NCBI RefSeq assembly: GCF_004127215.1
Contig: NZ_QEWJ01000001.1
Location: 62,001 to 126,000, forward strand
Origin: Streptococcus oralis
GTDB taxonomy: Bacteria; Bacillota; Bacilli; Lactobacillales; Streptococcaceae
Direction of reading: 5' to 3'
DNA length: 64,000 nt
Shown here piece by piece: positions 48,949 to 59,231 of the stretch. Positions within the stretch are counted from its first letter, which is position 1; every line of letters begins with the position of its first letter. Made by a program: the position numbers and the translations under genes. The notes beneath the pieces are model-generated. The model was not told the DNA's origin and made no database searches. It worked only from the letters and a program-made list of their open reading frames with translations.

Positions 48949-50172
48949 ATGACTTATCCCAATCTTTTAGAACGTTTTTTGAGCTACGTTAAGGTCAATA
49001 CACGTTCTGATGAACACTCTACTACTACTCCAAGTACGCAAAGTCAGGTAGATTTTGCGATCAACGTTCTTATTCCTGAAATGAAACGTGTTGGTCTACA
49101 AAACGTCTACTATCTGCCAAATGGTTTTGCTATTGGTACCTTACCAGCTAACGATCCAAATCTCACTCGCAAAATTGGCTTCATCTCCCACATGGATACT
49201 GCTGACTTTAATGCTGAAGGTGTGAAGCCGCAAGTTATCGAAAACTATGATGGTGGAGCCATCGACTTAGGTACTTCTGGCTTTAAACTAGATCCTGTTG
49301 ACTTCAAGAGTCTTGAAAAATATCATGGCCAAACGCTTATCACAACTGATGGTACGACCTTGCTAGGTGCTGATGACAAGTCTGGGATTGCTGAAATTAT
49401 GACTGCTATCGAATACCTGACTGCTCATCCCGAAATCAAGCATTGTGAAATTCGAGTTGGTTTTGGTCCAGATGAAGAAATTGGCGTTGGTGCTAACAAA
49501 TTCGATGCTAAAGATTTTGATGTTGATTTCGCCTACACTGTTGACGGAGGACCACTAGGGGAACTCCAGTACGAGACTTTCTCAGCAGCTGGCGCTGAGC
49601 TCCATTTCCAAGGGCGTAATGTCCACCCTGGTACTGCCAAAGGACAGATGGTCAATGCCCTTCAGCTGGCGATTGATTTTCATAATCAACTTTCTGAGAA
49701 TGACCGACCAGAGCTGACAGATGGTTACCAAGGTTTCTATCATCTTATGGATGTGTCAGGTAGTGTCGAGGAGGCGCGTGCAAGCTATATCATTCGAGAC
49801 TTTGAAAAAGATGCCTTTGAAGCTCGTAAGGAAACCATGCGGGACATTGCTGATAAGATGAATCAAAAGCTTGGGAATAATAGAGTAACCTTGAGTCTGA
49901 CAGACCAGTACTACAATATGAAAGAAGTCATCGAGAAAGACATGACACCCGTTACCATTGCCAAAGCCGTTATGGAAGATCTTGGAATCACGCCAATCAT
50001 TGAACCGATTCGTGGTGGGACAGACGGTTCTAAGATTTCCTTTATGGGTATTCCAACTCCGAATATCTTTGCTGGTGGTGAAAACATGCACGGCCGTTTT
50101 GAATACGTTAGTCTTCAGACCATGGAGCGCGCAGTAGATACCATCATTGGTATTGTATCCTATAAAGACTAA
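48949..50172 (+). CDS. pepT: Peptidase T (tripeptide aminopeptidase)
   Basis: A 407-residue M20 di-zinc peptidase that removes N-terminal residues from tripeptides in nitrogen supply. Metal ligands are visible in [36 protein letters not shown] (catalytic Glu) and YTVDGG; the late [12 protein letters not shown] is typical. It follows an AAAGGAG binding site. Divergent from hemH. Confidence 0.98.
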   Translation: MTYPNLLERFLSYVKVNTRSDEHSTTTPSTQSQVDFAINVLIPEMKRVGLQNVYYLPNGFAIGTLPANDPNLTRKIGFISHMDTADFNAEGVKPQVIENYDGGAIDLGTSGFKLDPVDFKSLEKYHGQTLITTDGTTLLGADDKSGIAEIMTAIEYLTAHPEIKHCEIRVGFGPDEEIGVGANKFDAKDFDVDFAYTVDGGPLGELQYETFSAAGAELHFQGRNVHPGTAKGQMVNALQLAIDFHNQLSENDRPELTDGYQGFYHLMDVSGSVEEARASYIIRDFEKDAFEARKETMRDIADKMNQKLGNNRVTLSLTDQYYNMKEVIEKDMTPVTIAKAVMEDLGITPIIEPIRGGTDGSKISFMGIPTPNIFAGGENMHGRFEYVSLQTMERAVDTIIGIVSYKD

Positions 50173-50210
50173 AAAAGACGAGGTAGCTCAGCTACTTCGC
50201 CTTTCTTTTT
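50171..50210. terminator. Bidirectional terminator between pepT and phtE
   Basis: Stem GAGGTAGC / GCTACTTC with loop TCA and flanking A6 (left) and TTTCTTTTT (right). Confidence 0.82.
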
Positions 50211-53200
50211 ATTCGTTTGGTTGAGCACTTGAGTCAGACTCACTTTGCTCTTGCTTTTCGCTTGCTTGAGATGTCGCTGTTTCACTATCTTTCTCAGACT
50301 TAGATTGGTTAGCAGTTTCACTTGATTTTGAACGGAGTTCTTGGTTCAAGCTAATAATCTCTTTAGCTAGAGTAAGGAGGCCTTCTTTATCACTACTTTT
50401 GGCTGCGAGTTGATCAAATAGGGCATCAACACGCTCAAAGTCTGCATCTAATCCCTTATTATCCTCAAGGTACTTGTGAAGAGAGAGCAAGACATTATAA
50501 AGTTTTTGATAGATGATCACCGTTTGCGGATCTTGTTCTGCCTGTTTTTCCTCTCGTTGGATAGTTGCTGCAATACGGTTCAAAAGTTCCTCAAGCTGTG
50601 TCTTGGCTTCATCAAAGTCTGCATTTTCTTTTTCTGTGGCTGCTTTGATATTGGCTGCTTCTTCAGCTAGGGATTGTTTGACACCGTCTTCTTTGACACG
50701 TGCTAGGAGTTGGGCAGCTTTTGTTAGAAGAGCATCCACTTCTTCCTTTTTAACATGGCTAACCCGCTCTTCTGGCATAAAATCACCGTAGAGTTCTTTT
50801 AGGAATTCATAGATGGCTGTCTTAGCGGTTTGACTATCTACTTTTTCCGTATCTAGAATAGTCTTACCAGCTTTTGTAGAAACGGGTTCGTCTTTTAGAG
50901 CTTCTTCCACCTCTAGTTTAGTTTGGTAAATAGTTGGGAATAACTTGTTCAAGTCGGTCGCTTTGAGGAAAGATTGCGACTGGTAAAGTTCCCAAGTCAA
51001 CTTGGCAACACGGTTACGTAGTTCTTCTCTGAGTCGGCCATCAGATACATGTTCGTAGAAATACTTAATGTACTCTACTGTCGTAACCCCTGTCCGATCA
51101 CGGAAATCTTGCAAGGCTTGAAGTTTCGCTTCAATCGCATCCAACTCTGTCTCATCTTGTGCTAGCTTCGCATCCTGCAAATGTAGCAAGAGATCCTTCT
51201 TAGGCAAACCATAAGTATCTGTATCCAGTGTATTGATCTTATCTACAAGGGCTTGGTATTTCTTGTCCAAAGGTGATGTTTCAACTGGAGACACACTGTG
51301 ATCCACATGGATATATTGCTTATCAAAGAGATCCAAGGCTGCTAGGTATCCAGCAGTTGAGTTTGTCGCAAGTTTTTTCATGTTCTCGGTAAATTGACCC
51401 AAAGCAAGTTCAACCCGTCTCTGCATGATAGGTTTGTCTTTGTAGAGACTTCTGCTATCTGCTAATAGTTGATCCACTTTAGAAAGAACAGTTTGCTCGT
51501 CAAAAGCTCCAGGCTGATAGCTTGATTGTAGGGCTGGAATCTTGTTTTTCAAAGCCACTTCATAGCCCTTAGTTTGGACCTTGATATAATGATTGTGGTC
51601 TCCGTGAGGAATCACAAAACTACCACTTTCTACCTGTAAACTATAAGGAGACACCCCATCACGTAGGGCAGTTGTATAAAGTTCATTTAGGAAATCAAGT
51701 TCTGGATTCCCAGTTTGGAGAGGAATACGAACATGTTCTTTTCGAACAGCATAGGGATGGATATGGGTTGGATCATAGGCTTGATCCGGATTTCCAAAGA
51801 CAAAGAATCCATTTGAAATGCGAATCGCTTCGAGCGGAACTCCGTAGGTCTGTGAGATATACTTGATTTTTTCTTCATCGCTAGCATCTCTTGAGAAACT
51901 TTCCACAGTCTTTGCAAGTGGTTGAACGTGCTCAGACTGATGATTTTCTTTCAAGTGATCTTGGGCAGCTTTGATTTGTGCTGCAGTCAAGTCCTTCTTA
52001 AAGAAATAATGAGCGTGATCTCCATGAGAAACTACAAACCCTTGCTCATCTTCACTGACAACGCGTTCAGCTGCAAAGTCGTGATCATGCTCTTCGTCAT
52101 GATGGTGATTATGGTTCTCTCCATCGTGGTCATGATCTTTATGCTTGGTCCCCTGACTTCCATGGTCACCGTCTTGGTTATGAGGATGATCCGATTGAGC
52201 TGGATGCTCTGCTGGTTTGCTTGGATTTTCCAAAGGTGTTGGTTTCCCACTGTCGCTAGATAAAGGAATCATACGCGCAATCTTTTCTTCCAAAGCAGAA
52301 AGCTTTGTATATGGGATGAAATGATAGTGATTTCCATGAGGAATCGCTACGCCACTTGGTGTTCTGCTTGAAATCTTAGCAGGGTCAAAAATCAAGCCAT
52401 CTGATTCTGCATAACGTTGATTACTTGGAAGTGCATAGAGCTGTTTTAATAGATTTTGAAGGCTCTCGTCTGAATTACTTGGTTTTTCAGTTTGTTGACT
52501 AGGATTAGTGGTTTGACTAGTTCCATTTTGACTTGGACGATAGTTAGTTACACTCGGTTGTTTTCTAGTTCCAGAGAGGTAGGCTTGAGCAGCTGCCAAT
52601 TCGCTGGCAGACAAGGAACTCTTTGGAATGTAGTGGTAATGTCCACCATGAGGGACAATATAAGCATCACCAGTATCCTCTATAATATCAGATGGATTAA
52701 AGATGTATCCATCATCGGTAGTATAGCGTCCTTGTGATCGTGCAAGTGTCACTGCACTGTTAGAAGTTGGTGCATCGTGCGTATGACCTTGTTTTTGGCG
52801 TTCAATTTCGTCCTTCGTACGAACGTTATCTGCATGCGCCGCATCCTTAAGGTAAACATAATACTTGCCATCAACCTTGATAATGTAGCCACCTTTGATT
52901 TCATTAACAATATCAGCGTCTTTGAGTTGATAATTGGTATCTTTCATCAAAAGTTCTTCACTGAAAATCGCATCGAAAGGAACTTTCCCATTGTAATAAT
53001 GGAAATGATTACCGTGTGATGTCACATAACCTTGATCGGTAATTTTCACAACAATTTGTTCTGCCTGAATATCTTCTTTTTTGCTAACTTGATCTGGTGT
53101 CTGAGTCTCTGTTTTTTGAGAGTCTTGCTTCCCGTCGACATAAGACACACGGTTATCATCTTTGTTTCCTTCTACCTGGTGTTGGTTCAATGCATAGATG

Positions 53201-53262
53201 GAAAGACTCAGGGAAAGGACTAAAGCCGAGCCCGCCGCAAGATACTTTTTCTTCATTTTCAT
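50209..53262 (-). CDS. Histidine triad surface protein, PhtE-like
   Basis: A 1017-residue surface protein for zinc capture with AdcAII and for complement evasion in pneumococcus. It has a signal peptide (LAAGSALVLSLSLSIYALNQ) and five HxxHxH triads: SHGNHFH, PHGGHYH, PHGNHYH, SHGDHAH and PHGDHNH. A His/Asp-rich insert at residues ~350-396 (DHDHDGENHNHHHDEEHDHD) lies between the third and fourth. The C-terminal third is Glu/Lys-rich coiled coil. No LPXTG is present. It starts 8 bases after adcAII, so it shares the zinc-controlled transcript. Confidence 0.93.
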   Translation of the reverse strand: MKMKKKYLAAGSALVLSLSLSIYALNQHQVEGNKDDNRVSYVDGKQDSQKTETQTPDQVSKKEDIQAEQIVVKITDQGYVTSHGNHFHYYNGKVPFDAIFSEELLMKDTNYQLKDADIVNEIKGGYIIKVDGKYYVYLKDAAHADNVRTKDEIERQKQGHTHDAPTSNSAVTLARSQGRYTTDDGYIFNPSDIIEDTGDAYIVPHGGHYHYIPKSSLSASELAAAQAYLSGTRKQPSVTNYRPSQNGTSQTTNPSQQTEKPSNSDESLQNLLKQLYALPSNQRYAESDGLIFDPAKISSRTPSGVAIPHGNHYHFIPYTKLSALEEKIARMIPLSSDSGKPTPLENPSKPAEHPAQSDHPHNQDGDHGSQGTKHKDHDHDGENHNHHHDEEHDHDFAAERVVSEDEQGFVVSHGDHAHYFFKKDLTAAQIKAAQDHLKENHQSEHVQPLAKTVESFSRDASDEEKIKYISQTYGVPLEAIRISNGFFVFGNPDQAYDPTHIHPYAVRKEHVRIPLQTGNPELDFLNELYTTALRDGVSPYSLQVESGSFVIPHGDHNHYIKVQTKGYEVALKNKIPALQSSYQPGAFDEQTVLSKVDQLLADSRSLYKDKPIMQRRVELALGQFTENMKKLATNSTAGYLAALDLFDKQYIHVDHSVSPVETSPLDKKYQALVDKINTLDTDTYGLPKKDLLLHLQDAKLAQDETELDAIEAKLQALQDFRDRTGVTTVEYIKYFYEHVSDGRLREELRNRVAKLTWELYQSQSFLKATDLNKLFPTIYQTKLEVEEALKDEPVSTKAGKTILDTEKVDSQTAKTAIYEFLKELYGDFMPEERVSHVKKEEVDALLTKAAQLLARVKEDGVKQSLAEEAANIKAATEKENADFDEAKTQLEELLNRIAATIQREEKQAEQDPQTVIIYQKLYNVLLSLHKYLEDNKGLDADFERVDALFDQLAAKSSDKEGLLTLAKEIISLNQELRSKSSETANQSKSEKDSETATSQASEKQEQSESDSSAQPNE

Positions 53263-53269
53263 AATCTCC

Positions 53270-54187
53270 TCATTTTAATTCTTCTGCAAGAACATTCATA
53301 TTTTCTTCTAGATTTTCTAAGTAAGTTTTGTCATTTTCAGGGTCTGCTTCCAAAGGATTGAGTGTCTTTAGGCTAACTCCTGTTGATTTGACCAAGGTCT
53401 CAGCGACTTTAGAAGAAGCATTGCTCTCAGTAAAGATGGTTTTGACCTTATAGGTTTTGACAAATTCTTGGATTTCTGTTAGTTGTCTCGGACTTGGCTC
53501 TTGTTCAGGAGAGATACCAGCAATTCCAAGCTGTTTCAACCCAAACCGTTTAGCAAGATAAGAAAAGGCTGTATGTTGTGTAACAAAAGTCTTTTGACTA
53601 GCTTTTTCAAAAATAGGCTGGTATTTTTTAGTCAATTCTTGGGCCTTAGAGATGAAATTCTTGGCATTCTTTTGATAAGTCTCTTTATTAGCACTATCAA
53701 GCTCCGAAAGTTTGTCCGCAATAATCTGTGCCTCTTCACCTGCTTTTTCTGGATCTAACCAAGTGTGAGGATCGTAGAGTGTTTTTTCATCGATACCGTC
53801 ACCAGCTTCTACATCTTCTAAGCCCGGTACACGCTCCAAGGTCATCCCTTCAGAAGCTTCTAAAACTTTAACTTTTGAGTTTTTCAAGTTAGGATCTAGA
53901 CTTCCAGCCCAAGATTCGAGCGTATGAGAGTGGTAGACAAAGACATCCGCATCATAAATGGCAGCAATGTCATTCGCTGAAGGTTCATATGAGTGAATTC
54001 CACTACTTGACTGAATCATCCGAACATCATTCAAGTCACCTGATACCTCTTTTACCATGGCGTAGATTGGGTAAAAACTTGTTACAATCTTCATCCCTTT
54101 TGCCTCTTGTTTTTCTTTTTGGCTACATGCTCCTAAGACAAGAACCAACAGACCTGTCATTAATAATAGAAATGTTCTTTTTTTCAT
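53270..54187 (-). CDS. adcAII: Zinc-binding lipoprotein AdcAII (Lmb-like)
   Basis: Captures zinc for the AdcCB importer. The 305-residue lipoprotein has lipobox LGAC (Cys ~residue 20). Zinc ligands are visible in SGIHSYEPSANDI, YDPHTWLDPEKAG, VTQHTAFSYLAKRFG and FTESNASSKVAE. It belongs to the cluster A-I metal-binding family. The frame begins one codon earlier at 54190, but spacing from AAGGAG favours the second ATG. The promoter carries three tandem AdcR-like boxes. It is the first gene of the adcAII-phtE transcript. Confidence 0.96.
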   Translation of the reverse strand: MKKRTFLLLMTGLLVLVLGACSQKEKQEAKGMKIVTSFYPIYAMVKEVSGDLNDVRMIQSSSGIHSYEPSANDIAAIYDADVFVYHSHTLESWAGSLDPNLKNSKVKVLEASEGMTLERVPGLEDVEAGDGIDEKTLYDPHTWLDPEKAGEEAQIIADKLSELDSANKETYQKNAKNFISKAQELTKKYQPIFEKASQKTFVTQHTAFSYLAKRFGLKQLGIAGISPEQEPSPRQLTEIQEFVKTYKVKTIFTESNASSKVAETLVKSTGVSLKTLNPLEADPENDKTYLENLEENMNVLAEELK

Positions 54188-54196
54188 CATTACTCC

Positions 54197-54231
54197 TTAA
54201 CTAGTATTTAACCATTTAATTAACTAGTAAA
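54197..54231 (-). promoter_or_regulatory. Three tandem AdcR-like operators before adcAII
   Basis: Three near-palindromes of the TTAACYRGTTAA type: TTAACTAGTATT (54197-54208), TTAACCATTTAA (54208-54219) and TTAACTAGTAAA (54220-54231), spaced 11 and 12 bases. The nearest one to the gene overlaps the ribosome binding site; the farthest abuts the -10. AdcR with zinc should repress. Confidence 0.72.
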
Positions 54232-54232
54232 T

Positions 54233-54261
54233 AGTTTATCTTTATTTACACTATATGTCAA
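54233..54261 (-). promoter_or_regulatory. adcAII promoter
   Basis: Minus-strand TTGACA (54256-54261), 17-base spacer, TAAACT (54233-54238); the AdcR boxes start one base downstream of the -10. Confidence 0.85.
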
Positions 54262-54282
54262 GATATTTTGCACATTTTCATG

Positions 54283-54323
54283 AAAAAAATGAGAACTAGA
54301 ACTTACATTCTGTTCTCATTTTC
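54283..54323 (-). terminator. phtD terminator
   Basis: Minus-strand stem AAAATGAGAAC / GTTCTCATTTT followed by TTTT, about 60 bases past the phtD stop; it separates phtD from adcAII. Confidence 0.72.
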
Positions 54324-54382
54324 GATTTTAACTTTTCTAGTTCTCCTATCCTGTTTTTAGGAGTTAGAAAATGTTGTTACAA

Positions 54383-56920
54383 CTACTTACTCTCCCTTAA
54401 CAAAGCCAATAATTTTTCAGCTTCTGCCATAATAGTATTGTTGTCCTGGGAGCCAAATAGCAGGTTATTTTTTAAGCCAGTGAGAGTTTCTTTGGCATTG
54501 GACTTGATAATGGGGTCTTGGATCTTTGCAAGTAGCTCTTCAGCCTCTCTCAGTTTTTCTTCAACCTTTTCAGTTTCAACCTGAGGTTCTTCTGGTTCCT
54601 CTGGTGATTCTTCTTCTGGCTCCTCAGTTGGTTTTGGAGATTCTGGTTTCTCACTCTGAGGTTTCTCTTCGCGAGGTTTTTCTTCCTCAGGTTTTTCTGT
54701 ACGAGGTTTCTCCTCTGATGGTTTTTCCGTTTGATTGGTATCAGCTTGACCATTTTGGTTTCTTTGAACATGGTTACTTGCATTGCCCCAACCACTATCT
54801 GAATGCGGACGTTCGTTTGGATGTTCGACATAGTACTTGACAGTCGCAAAGAGATCTTCTAGACTATACCCCTTAGGTGCCTCATAAAGTCCTTCGTCAA
54901 ACCACTCAAATTTGATGTTATGGTAATGATCATAATGAGGAATGATTAAACTACCGTTTTTAACTTCCACGGTATGTTGGAGATTGTAAGGCATACGATC
55001 AAGCGGCACCTTCTTAGCTGCTTTCACGCGGTTGTAGATAGCTTCTGCTCCTTTAGCCTCCGTATTTCCTGGATTCTGATGGTCTGTTGAAGGAGGCGTT
55101 AAACCTTTCTCTTTAGCATAAGCCTGGGCTGCCGCTCTTTCAGCTTCAGACAAACTATCTTTCTTAATCCAATGACTATGGGTCATATGTGGAGTTACAT
55201 AGGCATCCCCCTCATCACTGGTGATATCACGAGGATCAAAGATATAACCGTCTTCTGTTGTATACTTACCTGCCAACTTGGCTACTTGAATCTCATCATC
55301 AGTGTAGGCAATTTGCGCATTTGGTTTTCCTAAACGTTCTGGATGACGAATCGGTGCTAGAAAGGCCAAGATATCATCCACCAACTTGATTTTATCACTT
55401 GAGGCATCATTGAGACGTTCCAAGAGTTTATCCAAAGCGTCAAAATCAGCTTGGCGCCCTTTATTATCAAGTAAGTCTTGATGAACTTTTGCTAGTAAAT
55501 CATAAGCCTTATTGTAAAATCCTCGATTAGCAGATGGGAGGTTAGTTTTCTTAGCTCCTAGCTTATGACCTAAACTTTCTTGCTTAGCTAGTTTGCTATC
55601 AATGGCTGTAGCAGTTTCAGCTGAAAGTTCCTTGGCAGGAATATAACGTGAGATTCCATTCTCCTCAAATACATAGCCATCAGCTACTTTTCGAATCGCT
55701 TGTTTAACCAATTTTTCATCAATTGGATTGCTTGGAGCTGGTTGAGGATTTGGTGCAGGTTGCGGGCTTGGACTAGGTTCCGGAGTCGGTTGTGGACTTG
55801 GTTGTTCTGGTCTTGAATCCGGCACCCAATGGTTCGAACGATAGCGAAGCGGGATGATGCGAGCGATTCGCTCTTCCAATTCAGACATTTGTTCGTAAGG
55901 GATAAAATGGTAATGGTCACCATGAGGTACAGCAACTCCTCTAGCTGTTCGACTTGTAATCTGTGCTGGGTCGAAGACAAGACCATCAGATTCTACGTGT
56001 CGTTGGCTGAGCGGCAAGGCGTAAAGTTGTTTCAGAAGGCTATCAATATCCTCATCACTCTGACTTGCTTGGTTATCGTCGCTACTGTTGTTAGCTGTGT
56101 TCGTGTTCGTATAGCTGTTGCCTTGATTATTATAGGATGGAGTCCATCTATCTACATCGCTGCTAGCACTGTTGTTATTGGTACGGCGATAAGTAGGCGT
56201 ATTTGATTGGCCACTTCTACCAGATAGAAAGGCTTCTGCTGCAGCCAATTCGCTGGCTGATAACTCGCTCTTGGGAATGTAATGGTAATGGTCGCCATGA
56301 GGAACGATATAAGCATCACCAGTATCTTCAATGATATCGGATGCATTAAAGATGTAACCATCATCTGTGGTGTAGCGTCCCTGTGAACGTGCCAAGGCTA
56401 CCGCACCATCGTTTGCTGAAGTCCCTCTTTCACGATGCTGACTATGTTCTTGTTTTTGCCGATTGATTTCTTCTTTCGTACGGACATTATCCGCATGTGC
56501 AGTGTCCTTAAGGTAAACATAGTATTTTCCATCTACCTTGATAACATAACCGCCCTTGATTTCACTGACAATATCCTCGTCCTTGAGCTGGTAGTTTGGA
56601 TCCTTCATCAGCAACTCTTCACTGATGATGGCATCATAAGGAACCTTGCCATTGTAATAATGATAGTGGTCACCATGTGAAGTGACATAGCCTTGGTCTG
56701 TTATCTTGATGACGATTTGCTCGGCATTGATGCCTTCTTTCTTGCTAACCTCATCAGGAGTCAGATTCTCCGTTTTTTGCGCAGTTTGTTTACCATCAAC
56801 GTAAGACACACGGTTATTTTCCTTGACCGTTCTGGCTTGATACAGTCCCAACTCGTAAGAGCAAACACTTAAAATTAAAGCTGCCGCAGAACCAGCAAGG
56901 TATTTTTTATTAATTTTCAT
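54383..56920 (-). CDS. Histidine triad surface protein, PhtD/PhtA/PhtB-like
   Basis: An 845-residue surface protein starting MKINKKYLAGSAAALILSVC and very close to pneumococcal PhtD. Five HxxHxH motifs are seen: SHGDHYH, PHGDHYH (twice), PHMTHSH and PHYDHYH. Proline-rich linkers lie near residues 370-400 (SPQPTPEPSPSPQP), and a Lys/Glu/Pro-rich low-complexity stretch near 733-787 (EEKPRTEKPEEEKPREEKPQ). The end is a helical region. It is transcribed from its own AdcR-flanked promoter and ends before adcAII. Role: zinc scavenging and host interaction, from family knowledge. Confidence 0.93.
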   Translation of the reverse strand: MKINKKYLAGSAAALILSVCSYELGLYQARTVKENNRVSYVDGKQTAQKTENLTPDEVSKKEGINAEQIVIKITDQGYVTSHGDHYHYYNGKVPYDAIISEELLMKDPNYQLKDEDIVSEIKGGYVIKVDGKYYVYLKDTAHADNVRTKEEINRQKQEHSQHRERGTSANDGAVALARSQGRYTTDDGYIFNASDIIEDTGDAYIVPHGDHYHYIPKSELSASELAAAEAFLSGRSGQSNTPTYRRTNNNSASSDVDRWTPSYNNQGNSYTNTNTANNSSDDNQASQSDEDIDSLLKQLYALPLSQRHVESDGLVFDPAQITSRTARGVAVPHGDHYHFIPYEQMSELEERIARIIPLRYRSNHWVPDSRPEQPSPQPTPEPSPSPQPAPNPQPAPSNPIDEKLVKQAIRKVADGYVFEENGISRYIPAKELSAETATAIDSKLAKQESLGHKLGAKKTNLPSANRGFYNKAYDLLAKVHQDLLDNKGRQADFDALDKLLERLNDASSDKIKLVDDILAFLAPIRHPERLGKPNAQIAYTDDEIQVAKLAGKYTTEDGYIFDPRDITSDEGDAYVTPHMTHSHWIKKDSLSEAERAAAQAYAKEKGLTPPSTDHQNPGNTEAKGAEAIYNRVKAAKKVPLDRMPYNLQHTVEVKNGSLIIPHYDHYHNIKFEWFDEGLYEAPKGYSLEDLFATVKYYVEHPNERPHSDSGWGNASNHVQRNQNGQADTNQTEKPSEEKPRTEKPEEEKPREEKPQSEKPESPKPTEEPEEESPEEPEEPQVETEKVEEKLREAEELLAKIQDPIIKSNAKETLTGLKNNLLFGSQDNNTIMAEAEKLLALLRESK

Positions 56921-56992
56921 CGAAACTCTCTTTCTTTTTTAATATTTCTATTTGCAATTCATTTCTAAATTGCAGAAACTCCTCTCTATTAA

Positions 56993-57004
56993 TTAACTGG
57001 TTAA
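56993..57004 (-). promoter_or_regulatory. AdcR operator, exact consensus (phtD, -10 proximal)
   Basis: TTAACTGGTTAA, a full match to the AdcR motif, one base downstream of the -10 element. Confidence 0.88.
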
Positions 57005-57005
57005 T

Positions 57006-57034
57006 AGTTTACTCCTAAATTTGCAACTTGTCAA
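57006..57034 (-). promoter_or_regulatory. phtD promoter
   Basis: Minus-strand TTGACA (57029-57034), 17-base spacer, TAAACT (57006-57011); same -35 and -10 as the adcAII promoter. Confidence 0.85.
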
Positions 57035-57042
57035 GAATTTTA

Positions 57043-57054
57043 TGAACCAGTTAA
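57043..57054 (-). promoter_or_regulatory. Second AdcR-like operator upstream of the phtD -35
   Basis: TGAACCAGTTAA, one mismatch from consensus, 50 bp from the first box, 8 bases upstream of the -35. Confidence 0.65.
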
Positions 57055-57127
57055 GTATTTTTTTGTTCTGACCACAACTTTCTCAAGATTGGACTTTATA
57101 TAAGAAAAATTAGCTTGAAAATTCTTT

Positions 57128-57163
57128 AAAAAAATCCCTGCAACTGAGTTGCAGGGATTTTTC
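57128..57163 (-). terminator. ptsHI terminator
   Basis: Perfect stem AAAATCCCTGCAAC / GTTGCAGGGATTTT with loop TGA/TCA, followed by T tract, right after ptsI. Confidence 0.92.
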
Positions 57164-57165
57164 GA

Positions 57166-58899
57166 TTAATCAAAATTAACGTATTCTTTTTGAAGTTCAA
57201 GAACTTCTTCCATTGTTGAGCATTCTGTAAGGGCACGGTTTGCGTACTCTTCCATCTTAGCTGTATCGAGTTTCTTCATCAAGCTACGTGTACGAAGTAC
57301 TGATGTTGCTGACATAGAGAACTCATCCAAGCCCATTCCGACAAGAAGTGGAACAGCTTGTTGGTCACCAGCCATCTCACCACACATACCTGCCCATTTA
57401 CCTTTAGCGTGAGCTGCTTTGATAACGTTGTTAATCAAACGAAGGATTGATGGGTTGTATGGTTGGTAAAGGTATGAAACTTGTTCGTTCATACGGTCTG
57501 CTGCCATTGTGTATTGGATCAAGTCGTTTGTACCAATTGAGAAGAAGTCAACTTCTTTAGCAAATTGGTCTGCAAGCATTGCCGCTGCAGGAATCTCGAT
57601 CATGATACCAACTTGGATATTGTCCGCAACTGCAACACCTTCAGCAAGAAGGTTTGCTTTTTCTTCATCAAAGACTGCTTTCGCTGCACGGAATTCTTTC
57701 AAGAGTGCAACCATTGGGAACATGATACGCAATTGACCGTGAACAGAAGCACGAAGGAGGGCACGGATTTGTGTACGGAACATAGCATCTCCAGTTTCAG
57801 AAATAGAGATACGAAGGGCACGGAATCCAAGGAATGGGTTCATTTCGTGAGGCATATCGAAGTAAGGAAGTTCCTTATCTCCACCGATATCCATTGTACG
57901 AACAACAACAGGTTTACCGTTCATTCCTTCAAGTACAGCCTTGTAAGCTTCGTACTGCTCGTCTTCTGTTGGGAAGTCTTGAGAATCCATGTACAAGAAC
58001 TCTGTACGGTAAAGACCAACAGCTTCAGCACCGTTGTCATTGACACCTTCAACGTCTTTTGGAGTACCGATGTTGGCAGCCAATTCGAAATGTTTGCCAT
58101 CAGCAGTTACTGTTTGTGCATCTTTCAAGAGCGCCCATTCAGCTTTTTGCTTCGCATAAGCTTCACCAGCAGACTTGAATTCAGCCGCTTGCTCATCAGT
58201 TGGATTGATAATAACCTCACCTGTGATACCGTTAACAGCAAGGATGTCACCGTCTTTAACGATTTCAGTGATGTTGTTTGTACCTAATACAGCAGCAATT
58301 TCAAGTGTACGTGCCATGATAGCTGAGTGGCTTGTACGTCCACCGATGTTGGTTACAAAAGCTTTTACAAAGTTTTTGTCCAATTGAGCTGTATCTGAAG
58401 GAGTCAAGTCATGCGCAATCACGATCACTTCTTCATTGATAGAAGCTGGGTTTGGCAATTTTTTACCAAGGAGGTTTGCCAATACACGTTTTGTCACGTC
58501 GCGGATATCCGCTGCGCGTTCTTGCATGTATGGGTTGTCTTCCATGCCTTCAAAGATAGTGATAAACATATCTGTAACTTCTTTCAGACCTGCTTCTGCA
58601 TTCACTTTTTTCGCACGGATAGTTTCCTTGATTTGGCTGATCATTTCTGGGTCAGCAAGAACCATTAAGTGAGCATCAAAAACTTGAGCTGCTTCTTCAC
58701 CGAGCGTACCTACTGCTTTCTCGCGAATAACAGAAAGCTCGTCTTGTGATGCCTGTAGAGCGGCATCAAGGCGAGCTTCTTCTGCGTTTGTATCTTCGAC
58801 TGTAATAGTCTCAAATGACAAATCCGGTTGAACGAGTAGATATGCTTTTGCAACTGCAACACCATCAGATGCTGCGATTCCTTTAAGCATTTCTGTCAT
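57166..58899 (-). CDS. ptsI: PTS enzyme I (phosphoenolpyruvate-protein phosphotransferase)
   Basis: Transfers phosphate from PEP to HPr, first step of the sugar PTS. The 577-residue protein has the phospho-histidine in [16 protein letters not shown], the PEP-binding [12 protein letters not shown] and the C-terminal [15 protein letters not shown] and MCGEMAGD. Codon bias is strong, as for highly expressed genes. It starts 5 bases after ptsH. Confidence 0.98.
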   Translation of the reverse strand: MTEMLKGIAASDGVAVAKAYLLVQPDLSFETITVEDTNAEEARLDAALQASQDELSVIREKAVGTLGEEAAQVFDAHLMVLADPEMISQIKETIRAKKVNAEAGLKEVTDMFITIFEGMEDNPYMQERAADIRDVTKRVLANLLGKKLPNPASINEEVIVIAHDLTPSDTAQLDKNFVKAFVTNIGGRTSHSAIMARTLEIAAVLGTNNITEIVKDGDILAVNGITGEVIINPTDEQAAEFKSAGEAYAKQKAEWALLKDAQTVTADGKHFELAANIGTPKDVEGVNDNGAEAVGLYRTEFLYMDSQDFPTEDEQYEAYKAVLEGMNGKPVVVRTMDIGGDKELPYFDMPHEMNPFLGFRALRISISETGDAMFRTQIRALLRASVHGQLRIMFPMVALLKEFRAAKAVFDEEKANLLAEGVAVADNIQVGIMIEIPAAAMLADQFAKEVDFFSIGTNDLIQYTMAADRMNEQVSYLYQPYNPSILRLINNVIKAAHAKGKWAGMCGEMAGDQQAVPLLVGMGLDEFSMSATSVLRTRSLMKKLDTAKMEEYANRALTECSTMEEVLELQKEYVNFD

Positions 58900-58904
58900 T
58901 TTCC

Positions 58905-59168
58905 TTATGCCAATCCTTCTTTTTCCATAGTTTCAGTGATAGCAGCAATTGCGTCGTCAGCATCTGCACCTTCAGCTGAAATTGTAACGTCAGCACCTTG
59001 GCCAACACCAAGACTCATAACACCCATGATAGATTTAAGGTTTACTGATTTACCTTTGTATTCAAGAGTGATATCTGAAGCAAATTTGCTAGCTGTTTGA
59101 ACCAACAATGTTGCTGGACGTGCGTGAATACCTGTTTCTGCCACTACGTGGAAATCTTTAGAAGCCAT
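58905..59168 (-). CDS. ptsH: Phosphocarrier protein HPr
   Basis: An 87-residue phosphocarrier. His15 lies in [13 protein letters not shown]; the regulatory Ser46, target of HPr kinase, lies in [14 protein letters not shown]. As HPr(Ser-P) it is the co-repressor of CcpA. First gene of the ptsH-ptsI operon with a strong ribosome binding site (AAAGGAGAG). Confidence 0.98.
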   Translation of the reverse strand: MASKDFHVVAETGIHARPATLLVQTASKFASDITLEYKGKSVNLKSIMGVMSLGVGQGADVTISAEGADADDAIAAITETMEKEGLA

Positions 59169-59231
59169 AGTTTGACTCTCCTTTAGTTATTTCTTTTTTT
59201 GGATTATATGTGATAACCCTTACAAGACTGT

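Noticed and set aside
51922-52263. Plus-strand open frame opposite the His-rich part of phtE
   Set aside because: It exists because histidine codons read backwards give Met/Val-rich open sequence; no binding site and no family resemblance.
57565-58287. Long plus-strand open frame opposite ptsI
   Set aside because: Shadow of strongly biased codons in ptsI; composition (Cys, His, Phe rich) is not protein-like.
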